Shown here: in pieces, positions 48,509 through 60,400 of the stretch
How positions within the stretch are numbered: the stretch's first letter is position 1
Layout: each line of letters begins with the position of its first letter
Origin: Piscicola geometra
Lineage: Eukaryota; Annelida; Clitellata; Hirudinida; Piscicolidae
Assembly: GCA_943735955.1 (NCBI GenBank)
Contig: OX030966.1
Span: 2,545,511-2,609,510 of the forward strand
Length of the DNA: 64,000 nt
Reading direction: 5' to 3'
The notes under the pieces: generated by a model
What the model saw: only the letters and a program-made list of their open reading frames with translations
Told to the model about the DNA's origin: nothing
Database searches by the model: none
Made by a program: the position numbers and the translations under genes

Positions 48509-50878
48509 TCACCCACGACCATCATGATTTGTTGCACCATCCGCACCTTCCATCTCATGCTCGGACTTATGTGGTGTCAGAGGCAAAACTCTTGGCAACT
48601 CGAATGGTTCTCTGTAGTAAATACCCTTCTGTTTAGAGTATAGTCTATCCAGCAGGTCCAGTGTTTCTGGAATTTCTACCACTACCCTCTCTTTCACCAC
48701 GGGTGGTACAAGAGAGGGAGGGCATGATGGGTGAATGCAACAAACCCTCTTCTTCTTGATCCTGGAAGCGACACGTCGTCTGGAAAAAGTGTACATGTCT
48801 CCATCCATGCACGCTGGGTGGATGTACTGGAACTCCTGGTGACAAACCTTCTTTGCAGCCTTTTCATACACCCACCACAGTTTCCTTTCCAGTTCTTCAT
48901 TCCACTTTTGCACTCTTTGCTCTCCAAATATGCGCCTATCGACCGTTCCACTCCGGAATAACTCGTTCACTTGCTCTGCCAGTTTGGGCGGGAAGGGGGG
49001 AGCTTGTTGCTTGGACGGTAGTAACAGTTCTTGCAGCACTGCAACCATGAACTTCACCACTGCAGTGTCAATGCCCCTCTCCACATTACTTCTCAAGCTG
49101 TCCTTCATCTTGCACTGGCATCTGGTAGAGGTGGGTTTGATTATGTGAATCTGAAGAGTGTGCCATTTAAAGGTCGCTTCCACAATGTATAAATTTGACA
49201 ACGCCGCAGCATTAAATTTCACAACCCCTTACTTTCACATACGCTAAATATCGTAAAACCTAAATTCATGGAGGATTAAACATCACAAAGAATTTTAGGC
49301 GTTGTGATGTTTAGAGCTTATAAAAGTTAAGGCTTGTGAAAAAGAGCTACTAAGAAATTGAGCATTAAATAACGAAATGCTTATGGAAATGAGGTTTGAG
49401 TGGCGTTATCACCTTGTGAAGTTCTTGTCTTGTATGCAGACGTTTGCATAAGGCCACAGCATCGGGTTGGGAATTTGAGGTTTTTGGTATTCCGTTACCG
49501 TGGTAACCAATTCACTTTTACTTTCTTCTTCTTCCTCTTCTCTTTCGTCGTCATTCTTTATGCTTTCTAAAAGATTTTGTTCTTCTTTCGTGTTGTTTGA
49601 CTTCTCCTCTAAACTGACGTCTTCTCTCGTACTGACATCGCTTTCAACTTTGACTTTTTCACTTTTGACTTTTTCAACTTTGACTTTTTCACCTTTGTCT
49701 TCGTCCTCCTCCTCATCTATCTTCTTCTCATCAACCTCTTCCTCTTCAACCTCCTGACACTTAGGCGTCCAGTCGACGATCTTATAATGCTTGCACGCTC
49801 TCTTCAAATCTAACTTTTCAGAACTTTCACTCTTTTCTTCTTCCTCTTCTTCATTCTCATCCTCGTCATCTCCATTACCACCATCATTCTCTTCTTTTTC
49901 GTTATTCGAAGCGTTGACATTTTCTATCAATTTTTTTCTTTCTTTATCCAATTTACCATCTTCCTTCTTCTCTTCTCCGTGATCTTCTTTTTTTTCCCCA
50001 CCATCTTCTTTTTCTTCATCTTCTCTGATTTCCACAACCTTTACTTTTTTCTGAACGTAGTTCTCGAAGACAGCCCCTTGCCAGCGCCTCAGATCCAGCG
50101 AAAAGTGCATGGCATATTTGGCCATCTTGTCTGTCGATGCTTCATCGTCATAGTGGCACCCATGCTTTCCTTCATCCCGTGCGAGTTTCGTTGAAATCAT
50201 CCTCACCTTCATCCGCAGCTTCAAGTCTGGGTTGTGTTTCAGTAAGAAATCCTCGTTAATTTCTTTTCTCTTGAAGGGGTTTGCCCGCGAGAAGTCCTGG
50301 TCGGTGATCTTTCTGCTCAAGTGAAGGTCTTTCTTCGACGGGAACTTCACGTCACCGACACAGTCCCGAAAGAGCACGTAGCACTGTCGCCTCACGTGCA
50401 GCTTGCAGAGGCAAATTGGCGTGTTACCAGCCACGTTTGCTGTCATGAAGACCGATGGTTTCGACTGTACCTTAGTTTCGTACGCCAGCAGAGCCTGCAT
50501 TATGCTTGCGTTTCCAGTGACGCCGGCGTAGTGGAATGGTCTGTTGTGGAAGATATCAAGGAGTTGGGTGTCAAAGCCCTGGTGTTGTAGCAGCATGCAA
50601 ACGAGGTGTTCCCTATTGTAGGAACAAGCCAGATGAAGCGCTGTGAAGCCGAGAAAGTCTCTCAAGTTTAGATTCACTTTTTGCGTCTGCAGCAAAGCAG
50701 TGGCGAGACTCAGAGACCAGGGAATGTCGTCGATGAGTGCACACATCATCATGGCAGTCCTTCCCTTTCGGTCACGTGCGTTGACGTCATAGTCCAGATT
50801 GATCAAGAGTCTCACCTGCTGGAAAAGTCCCTTCTTCATTGCATCTATGATGCTCTCTTCAAGTTTGTACTTGATCAT
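48509..50878 (-). CDS. Ankyrin-repeat protein, two exons
   Basis: Exon 1 runs 50878-49413 (ATG start, donor acaag/gtgata), exon 2 runs 49121-48509 (acceptor cacctctaccag, stop TGA). The join is in phase and gives 692 residues. Ankyrin repeats occupy about residues 25-150: DVNARDRKGRTAMMM, DFLGFTALHLACSYNREHLV, DIFHNRPFHYAGVTGNASIM and VAGNTPICLCKLH. A long Glu/Lys-rich linker follows (about 285-460, with KVKVEKVKSEKVKVE repeats), then a folded-looking C-terminal part with Cys and Trp (ERKLWWVYEKAAKKVCHQEF). I know of no named family with this layout. It may be a scaffold, but function is unknown. It converges on STIL, with stop codons 177 bp apart, and lies 0.5 kb downstream of the receptor gene on the same strand. 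Confidence 0.85.
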
Positions 50879-51380
50879 GCTGCTGCTTTGTATTGAAACT
50901 TGCCTTTGTAATGAAACTTTTTACAATTATTGAGTGTTTTAACTGCCACATGAAAGGATGATCAGTTTGAAGTTCAAAATTTTACAATTAAGCCAACAAG
51001 AATTTTAAGATAAAAGTGCTTCATTTGTTTTGGAAATTGACGTTTAAAACCAAAGAAGTTTATACACCTAACAAATCTAAAAAAGTGACTGGCATCTAAC
51101 ACAAACTTAAATTGTATATTTGATTCATTCCAGTCTCTCAAATATTTTCGAATAAAAGACATATCGTTATAACTTGTATTTTATATAAATTAATTATTAA
51201 AAGCTTACCAGCAAACTAAAAACAGTTTCAAAACTCTTTAACTCTCATTTTAAACTCTAAACTAAACGGAAACAAGCAGAAAAAACATAATTTTCACAAC
51301 TAACATCAACTCCAACTGTTTCTAATAGTTTCTACAACATTATCAAACACTTCAACTATCCCTACCAAAACCCTCCCCTT
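50879..51380. other. Intergenic region between receptor and ankyrin genes
   Basis: Half a kilobase of AT-rich sequence that must hold the 3' end of the receptor transcript and the promoter or upstream leader of the ankyrin gene, both minus strand. No clear motif stands out. Confidence 0.5.
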
Positions 51381-54300
51381 TCAAATGCCGTCAGGAAGCG
51401 GTTGTTTTCCGTCATAGAGGGTGGGTGCATTGAGGAGAATTGTCATGCCGCCCAAGAAACATGTGATCATGTAGATGATCAAGATGATGCGGTCAACCAC
51501 TCGTGCTATGTGTTTCCAGTTGCCATCGATCTGTTTGTGTTATTGTTAGACTCTAACTTAAAGAAGTATTATATAGTTTTGTTGATATTATAAGGTGCTG
51601 TTGTAGAGATTATTTCTGAGACAATTAGTTGTCAATTTTTTCCCAATTATGCTTCACACATTTTTATAGTTATTTCTTCTGAAGTAAAAAACAATACCCA
51701 TCCTCAACCGAAACAAAGATTTAATACTCGCTCCCTCCTCGCAAGATCTCCTTATCCCTCCCACCCACCCTCTGTCCTTCATCTCCGGACTTCCAGTGGT
51801 TGGCGACAAAGGCGAGTCCATCGATGGCCTTGTGAACATTTGGAGGCATTCTCCGGCTCTGTCTCCGCGCACAAGCCTCACAGATCTTGCTCAGGTCAAT
51901 GCCTGCTGGCTTCTCTTCTAGACTGCTGCCGTACAGGTTTCTGTGGGAGGGTGGGAAGAAAGAGAGTTTTATTGAAATGTTTTTGGGATTTTTAAAGTGT
52001 TGAAACATTAAAACATTATTTAAAAAATCAAAATTAAAAAGAATAATAACGGCTTTATTATAGGGCGTATACTCGGAACAGGCTTCTAGGCCACTTAGGC
52101 TGCAAATGGTTCGCTTCGTGCGTAAAGGTTACTTGGGCATCGGTTGCACTCGAACTCAGAACCATCAATCATTGTTCAAGCGGAAAGTCGTTACAAACTC
52201 GGCTACCCCTTCATTAAAGTTTTAATAGCTCTTTTTCGAAAAGCCAAAAACGTATTCGCAAAAAAAGAATCTAACTTGAAACTCTCGAGATTGGCATGCG
52301 AAATCTTGTTCTCGTTTTTGTAAGGGTTTCCAAAAGGCAGCAGTTCTGAGTGGGCGCTAGAGAAGTCCGCTTGGCTCTCCTCTTCGATGGGTCTTTCAGG
52401 AGGTTTCTCGATGAAAAGGTACTTGGGCAGCACTTCCAGAAAAACCTTCTGCACCCAGCGTGGAATGTGGTTGTTCCCTGGAAGTCTGTTGGGTCGAAGA
52501 AGAAAGTATTTGCCTTCCATACTAAGCTTCAAGTTTGTTTGTTAGCTTTTAAGTTTTGACAAGACAACTATTCTAAAATTAAAAAGAAATAAAGTAATAA
52601 AAACGGATTTGTTAAAAATTAAATTCTTTTCTAACGGCTCACAAGGCACCTGTGGTTGATGTTGAGAACGACGACAGAGGCGATGGCAGAGAGCGAAACA
52701 AGAACACAAGTGAGCAGGAGGTACTTGCCGATCATGGGAGTAACAATGGAAGTGCCTGGAACCAGGTCCATCAAGAGGAGTTGGAAGATACTGAGTGAGA
52801 GCATGATGGAGATGCAAACGCTAATCCTCTCTCCACAGTCGCAAGGCAGGTAGAAGGCAAGGATGGTGAGCATGTTGATTGAGACGCAAGGGATGATGAG
52901 GTTGATGATGAGGTAAAGAGTTTTACGTCTGATGGTGATGTAGAAGGTGATGTCAGGATATGGTTCTTCGCCGCAGCAAGGGTAAAACATGATATTCTTT
53001 TTGGCTGTGCAGAAGGTAAAGTTAAGGTGAGTTATTCATCATCTTCATTATTATAATCATAATTATCAAAATCATCCTGATCATTATCAAAATCATCCTG
53101 ATCATTATCAAAATCATCCTGATCATTATCAAAATCATCATCATCATCATTATCATAATCATCATCATTTTCTTCTTCGTCATTCGCCTATTCATCATCA
53201 TTCTGATCCATAATTAATATTCAGAGGCATAAACTTATCTACTATAAGTTATTTTTTTCTTTTAATCTTTTTGAATGGATTTTTGAATTGACTTTTTATG
53301 AATTTGAATCTTTTAAAATTTAGTTTCTTTATTTATTTCTATATTTTGATAAAATATATATGAAGGATGATTCATCGCTATAAAATAGAAACTTTTATCG
53401 TTACTATTAATCTTTTTACTTTTTAATTATTCACATAAGTTGGAAAAAAACTTATTTTAAACACTGATTTAAGCAGTTTTCGTAGCGAAAACTCACCAGT
53501 AACGTTCATCAGGTCCCACTCAACACTCTTGTAGTAACCGTTCAGTTGGATTGCTGGTTGGATGAGGTCCTCATCACCACCATTGTTCCACTTGTGCCGT
53601 AAGTCGACCTGTGTAGTTGTGTTTGTATATAGTTGTGTTTGTATATAGTTGTGTTTGTATATAGTTGTTTTTGTATATAGTTGTGTTTGTATATAGTTGT
53701 GCTTGTATATAGTTGTGTTTGTATATAGTTGTGTTTGTATATAGTTGTTTTTGTATATAGTTGTGTTTGTATTAGAGACCGACCGAAATTCGGTTCGGTT
53801 TTGGTTTCGGCGCCGAAATTGCCAATTTTTTTAGTTTCGGCAATTTTTCGGTTTCGGCCGAATCTAAATTTACCATTTCGGCCATTTTTCGGTTTCGGCC
53901 AAACATAATTTTTTAATTTCGGCTTAATTTCGGTTTCGGCCGAAATGGATCTCATATTTACCGAAAAACAAAATTAAAAAAATTTATTTAGTTCATCTGA
54001 AATATCTGTATCCTCAATCGAACTATTAAGTTTGGTTCGATTCTCTATCAGATATCTATTAGTTATCGTGGTTGATTGATTTATGGGTGTCATCAGACTA
54101 ATTATTCAAATAACATATACAAGCATCTGGAACAACAACCATTTATTTGAAATTCAAGTTAATTGGGATACGTTCAATGATGATATTTAACAAAACTTTT
54201 TTTAAGCAAATTCTATTTTTTAAAACTTTTGTTTAAAAAAAAATGTTATTGTCAAAAGTAAGTATCTGTATATCCTCAATCGAACTCGAACCATTAAGTT

Positions 54301-54410
54301 TGGCTTCGATTCTCATCTCTATTAGATATCTATAAGGTGTGATGGGAAAGTTAAATGCATCTTTGGCAATGATCCAGAGGGTCGATTTATTAGAGGTACA
54401 CACACACACA

Positions 54411-54495
<85 letters not shown>

Positions 54496-57400
54496 ATTAT
54501 TCGAATAAAGTATACAAGCATGTGGAATTCTAGATATCCATGCTTTGAAAAACACTGTATATAAGTCGAAAGAACGAGAAGATTTGGCTTCGATTTATTA
54601 ATTCGAATATAAATTGTGAGAATGTCGTTGAATCCTATTTGGAAGTTTTTACAAAATGTCAGTTGGACCAAAGCAAAGCCTGTTGGTAATACATGTTTAA
54701 AATTATCTTCTTTAGGTAGTACACAGCCTAGGAAGCAGACTGTTTGTGGTTTGAAAAACCTTCTTCAAAAACACAACAAAGCATTGTTCACTAGGTTTTT
54801 GCTAGACTTTGAACAGAAAAATGATCTGACGATAGTAGCGAAGAAAAGAAAATTAGAAGAATCTGTTTCGCAGCCCGTTTCAGTTCAACCAGTTATCAAT
54901 TTTCAAAAAGATCGCAGAACCTGGCTAGATGATCATTGCAGTAAATATTCATGTATTGAGCCTGCTGCTCGAAAATACTTATCTGCACCCCCAACAAGTG
55001 TGCCAATAATAACAATAATAATTGCCATTTTTGTATAACGCCCGGGCACGCAACTGAAGCGCTTTCACTGCGTCGTAATGCAATAAAGAAATAAAAATAA
55101 TTATAATAGTAATGTTATGAAAAGGAGAGCAAAGAGTAGCATGGAGTAATTATTAAGAATGATAGGCTAAGTTAAAGTAATGAGTTTTCAGTTTGGCTTT
55201 GAAAGTCGAAAATTGGTTGATGCTTCGAAGTGCAGGTGGAAGGGCATTCCAAATTGTTGGAGCTGCGTGACGGAAAGCTCTTTTTGAGATGTTGTTTGTA
55301 GTGGATTCTTGGTTGAGGAGAAGAGATGAAGATGAACGCAGTTGTTTGTTTGATGTTTTTTTAGTTATGAGTTTGCTGAGATATGACGGTATTGAGGTTT
55401 GAAGAATTTTGAATGTGGTGATGGCTATTTTAAAGGATATTCGAAAGTCTATAGGAAGCCAGTGGAGTTTTATAAGATTTTCCTTTGATGATTGAACAAG
55501 GTGATGGCCTGGGTAATCACAGTTGAGTGTGATTCTAGCCGCCTTGTTTAAAACTGACTGTAGACGATTTCTTTCTTGATTGGTGATATTATATAATAGC
55601 GAGTTACAGTAGTCAAGTCTGCTTAGTATTAGACATCGGGAAAGTGAGGCGGAGAGATCAGTAGTAATGAATGGGCGTATGTGTTTGATTGCTTTGAGAT
55701 GATAGTGTGATGATTGGATGATAGATGTGATGTGGTTTTTGAAAGTGAGTTTGCTGTCTAGGGTGACTCCGAGTATTTTGAGATTGTTATTGATGGGGAT
55801 TTTATCTGAGTTGATGTTGACAGATGATATTGTGTTTAAACTATTTAATTGATAAGGGGTGCCTAGTTTTATTATTTCTGATTTAGTGGTGTTAAACTGG
55901 AGATAGTTATTGAGAAACCAAGTTTCCATGGTTTGTATGCAAGATGTGAGGTTACTAGTAGCTTGGTTGGATGTATTAGGTGTGATGAATTGAAGAAGTT
56001 GTATATCATCAGCATATTTATGGTAGGTTATGTTGAATTGGTTGACTATATTTGAGATAGGTGAGATGTATGTGGTGAAAAGAAGCGGTCCAAGAACAGA
56101 GCCTTGAGGAACGCCGTGTTGTATATTGGTTGGTGATGAGATGTGTGTACCTAATTTAACTTGATAATGTCTATTTTCTAAATAAGATGACAGCCAGTTT
56201 AAAGCTGTTCCATCAACTCCAAATTCTTTATGAAGTCTGTCGATGAGGATGGAATGGCTGATGGTGTCGAAGGCTGCTGATAGGTCGAGTGATGCGAGGA
56301 GGGTGGTATTTTTTGAGTCGCATCCGTTGAAAATGTGGTCAGTTAGATGGAGTAGGGCTGTTTCTGTAGAGTGGTAAGGTCTATAGGCTGATTGGTGACT
56401 GGGATAGTTTGGATTGGAGGTGATGTGAGGTTGTAGTTGTTTTAATACGGCCCTTTCTATAATTTTTGATATGGTGGACAGGTTGGAAATAGGTCGATAA
56501 TTTGCTGGATTGGTTGTGTCGAGGTTGGCTTTCTTTAATATTGGTGTAATTTGGGCTGCTTTGAAATTAGATGGAAAACATCCTTCTTGGAAAGATAAGT
56601 TGACGAGCTGTGAGATGGCTTTTGACAATATTGAGCTACATTGTCTTATAACTTGGTGAGGAAAAGGATCAATGGGCGATGTCTTCGTGCATGTAGCATG
56701 AATGATTTGTAATATATCTTCAGATGTTGTTGGTTTAAAGTTAGATATGGGGTCAATGATGTTTTTTCTATGAGTGTGTGTGAACTGTTCGTTTTGAGGT
56801 TGTGATAGGAGATTATCAATATTCTTATGAATATTTTCAATTTTGCTGCTGAAAAAGTTGTTGAAGATGGAAGCCATGTTTGTATTGCTTGAGTTGTTGG
56901 ATGGATCATTTTTTTGCCGGTGTAATAGTTTATTTAGATTTTGCCATAGAGTACGTGGGTTATTGGATGAATCTATTTCCGTTTTAATTATTTCTATTCT
57001 TGAATTAATAATTGCTTCTCTTGTTGATGCTTTAGCTTTATTATATAGTTGTTTATTAAAAGATGAAGGATCTTTGAAATAAGTTTTCTCAGCTTTCCTT
57101 CTGTGTCTTTTGGCTCTAATTGCTTCCAGTGAAATTTTGTGGCGATTTTGGTGTGATCGTCGTATGACTTTTGTTTGTAGTGGCGCATACTTATCTAATA
57201 GTTTGAGGATGACCTTATTTATGTGTTCGACGTATTGGTCTGTAGTGCAACTCTTGCAATCTAATATTGAAGATGATTTGAGGTCAATATTGAAATTGAT
57301 CCAGTCTATTTTTTTGATCCTACGGTATTTAATTATGGTGCTGATAGGAATTGGCTTTATTAATGATAGGGTAGATGAAATGAGATGATGATCTGAAAAT

Positions 57401-60400
57401 AGTGTTGGATGTATAGAATGATTAGTGATGAAACTAGATGCGTTGATGCAGGTTATGAGTAGGTCGAGTGTATTGCCGTTTTCGTGAGTTGGTGCGTTTA
57501 TGTGCTGATATAGGTTGTATTCGTCGATGATATTTTGGAGCTTTTCATTAATTAGTGTGGTAGAGTTAGAAGTATGAGGAGCGTTAAAATCTCCACACAG
57601 GATTAAATTAGAATTTAGGGAGGTTAATGAATCGATAAGTTGGGAGAATTGTATGATGAAATTAGTGAGTGAGTTATTAGGTGGCCTATAAATAATGACT
57701 ATGTGTAAAGGAGTTTGTGTATTAGTTAGTTTAATTATAAGATATTCATAATCTGGGGTTACTTCTGTTTTGACTACGGTGCACTTTATGGTGGCCTTAT
57801 GTATGAAGGCAAGGCCGCCTCCCCTTTTGCCGTCATAAGTGCCCCTGTGACTGTGTGTTACGGAATACCCTGGTGGTGCTGAGTCATTCTTGATCGCTGT
57901 CGGAGCGTCTGAGGGTATCCATGTTTCTGTAAGACATAACATGTCTAGTTTATAGTCATTGATTAAGTCATGTAACAGGCCCGCTTTTTTAACGGCAGAC
58001 TTGGTGTTTAAAGAACCCAGTTGCCAAGCGAGCAACTATTTAGTTCTCAGGGCAAATCTACGCAGATCGTCGCAGCAACCTTCTTGGTGAAAATGTTGAA
58101 AAACTTTTATTTCTGGTTTACAAAATTCGATTGTTTGGATTTAATTATTAAAGAGAAATTGTCATCGTTCAATACTATTTTTTAATTTTAATAAACAATT
58201 ACTTACGTAGACCATTTTTGTTGTTGAAAAACTTTTATTTTTTGGCTTAAAAATTTTAAGCTAAAATTTTAAGTTAAAATATACGCTTGTTTGGATTTAC
58301 TTATTAAACTTATTATTGTCATCGTTAAATACTATTTTTTCGTTTTTAATCAAAGTTTGGAAAAATTTCGGTTTCGGCCGAAAATCTGATTCAATTTCGG
58401 TTTAATTTCGTTTCGGCCGAAAACTGATATTCAATTAAAATCCCATTTTCGGCCTAATTTCGGTTTTGGCCGAAATAAAAAATATCTGTTTCGGTCGGTC
58501 TCTAGTTTGTATATAGTTGTGTTTTTATATAGTTGTGTTTGTATATAGTTGTTTTTGTATATAGTTGTGTTTGTATATAGTTGTTTTTTTATATAGTTGT
58601 GTTTGTATATAGTTGTGTTTGTATATAGCTGTTTGGTTTTTGTTTTTGTTGTTTGGTTTTTGTGGTATTTTATGACAAAGTTTTTAAAACCACGATTTTG
58701 CTAATGATTTTAATCAGTTTGATAAAAGACTCAAGAATTCAAAAATTCAAACAAATTTCAGATAAAAACTTCTTCGAAACACCATTCAAACCCTTAATAT
58801 TTGTTTTGCTCAAAAACCTCTCACATCGATTCCACTGTACGTCCAGATTCCGAACTTCATCTTGCATAGTTGCTCGTCAAATGGGAAATACTGCAGGGTT
58901 ATCACAGAGTTTTCGTGTTTTTACAAAACTACATCGTTAATCAATCAATCAATCAATCAAATCAATTTCTATAGCGCTCTTTCCTCAAATTCAAGAGCGC
59001 TGGTAAATGAATTTGTTAAACAGATATGTCTTCAGATCCGTACGAAAAGTAAATAATGATATAGAAGTAGTTAAATAAGGAGGTGATGAGTTTTAAATAT
59101 ATGGACATCGTTAAAGAAGGGTCATCTAAGTAAGGTAATAATTGTCTAATACGTCAGTTTTCAATAGATAATAGACATAAACAGTAATGTGTAGAAAATT
59201 CGTTCTGACAGTCTGTCCTTCATCTGCAGAGCTCATTTGCCTTGTGAAGTAAGTAGCCAGTGGGTGCTTGCAAGCTGTGCACTGGTGTTCAAATTGAGGC
59301 CCTGGCACTTCTTCATAAACACAGTCATGTATTGAAGATTCGTTCTAACAGTCTGTCCTTCATCTGCAGAGCTCATCTGCCTTGTGCAGTAGGTACCCAG
59401 TGGGTTCTTGCAAACTGTGCATTAGTGCTCAATTTGAGGCCTTGGCACTTCTTCCTTTTAAAATAAGTTTTTATTGTAGTCCGTTAGACAGTTATTGGTT
59501 GAAGATTTTAATTCCGAGAGCAAGATAAATTTAAAACCAGAAAACAAAAAAAGATATAAATTATGATTACTATAATTATTTGAAATAAAAAAAAACTAAA
59601 TTATTAGATAAGAAGACAAACTATTTAACAAAATCATTACGGTTAAAGCGGCTGCCAAGATGGCAGCTGCTAACCAAAAGCTTTTAAATATATTTTGAAC
59701 TTCCATTTGGGCTAAGCATTTATGAAACTATCTATTCCTTTTTATTATATATTATTTCTTCTCCTCCCATCCCTCTATTTTCCTTATTCCACCCTTCTTC
59801 GCTTATCTTTCTTCCAATTCTCACCTTTACATTGATCTCACACTGACTCTTATAAATGGCTGGAGGCTCCCACTTCACACTGCCATTGTAGAAAATGGTC
59901 GCCTTTGTGAGCAGGGTGATGATGTAGTCACCATCGGCGCTGTAGGAATTGGAAGAAGAATTGTTGTATTGCTTGTAGTTGCGCATATTTTAGGGGTGTT
60001 TTTACGTCTACTTCTTCAATAAAATTCTGACGTCTTTTTGAAACTTTTGCCAAAACATTGCATTCCAAAAATCCTAAATTTACATTTTCTCTTCTTTCAA
60101 ACTTCGCAAGACTTCAAACCATGGGTGGCGATCCTGGGGGGGTCCTGGGGTCAGGACTTTTTTTAGTGGTGGGGGGGTCCTCCTTAATAGGGACCCCCCC
60201 CCCCCCACCTTTTTTCCATTTTTGTATTCAAAAATTTCTATTTGGATACGAGCATAATCGTCAACCATGGCATAAAAGTAAATGTTTATACAGTAATACA
60301 TTGTGAGTATGTGTAGTTATAGTGATAGCTGTCTAAGACAAAAATATTCTTTTCTTACTTAAATACTCCTTCACCTAGTTTTTTTATCACTATGGCGTAG

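Larger units (their letters stand above)
53773..58504. mobile_element. hAT transposon, family 1 copy 3, with nested LINE
   Basis: Starts tagagaccgaccgaaattcg and ends tttcggtcggtctcta, flanked by GTTTGTAT on both sides (53765-53772, 58505-58512). Since GTTTGTAT occurs once per minisatellite unit, the duplication alone is weak, but the termini are exact. Without the LINE it is about 1.7 kb. Subterminal cggccgaaa repeats match the copy at 7108. A (CA)n run and a deleted transposase frame lie inside. The element occupies the receptor intron between the Cys-loop exon (58890-58825) and the VDLRHKW exon (53608-53497). Confidence 0.92.

Noticed and set aside
54233..54671. Cys-Val and His-Thr repeat proteins
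   Set aside because: They are translations of a (CA)n microsatellite inside a transposon.
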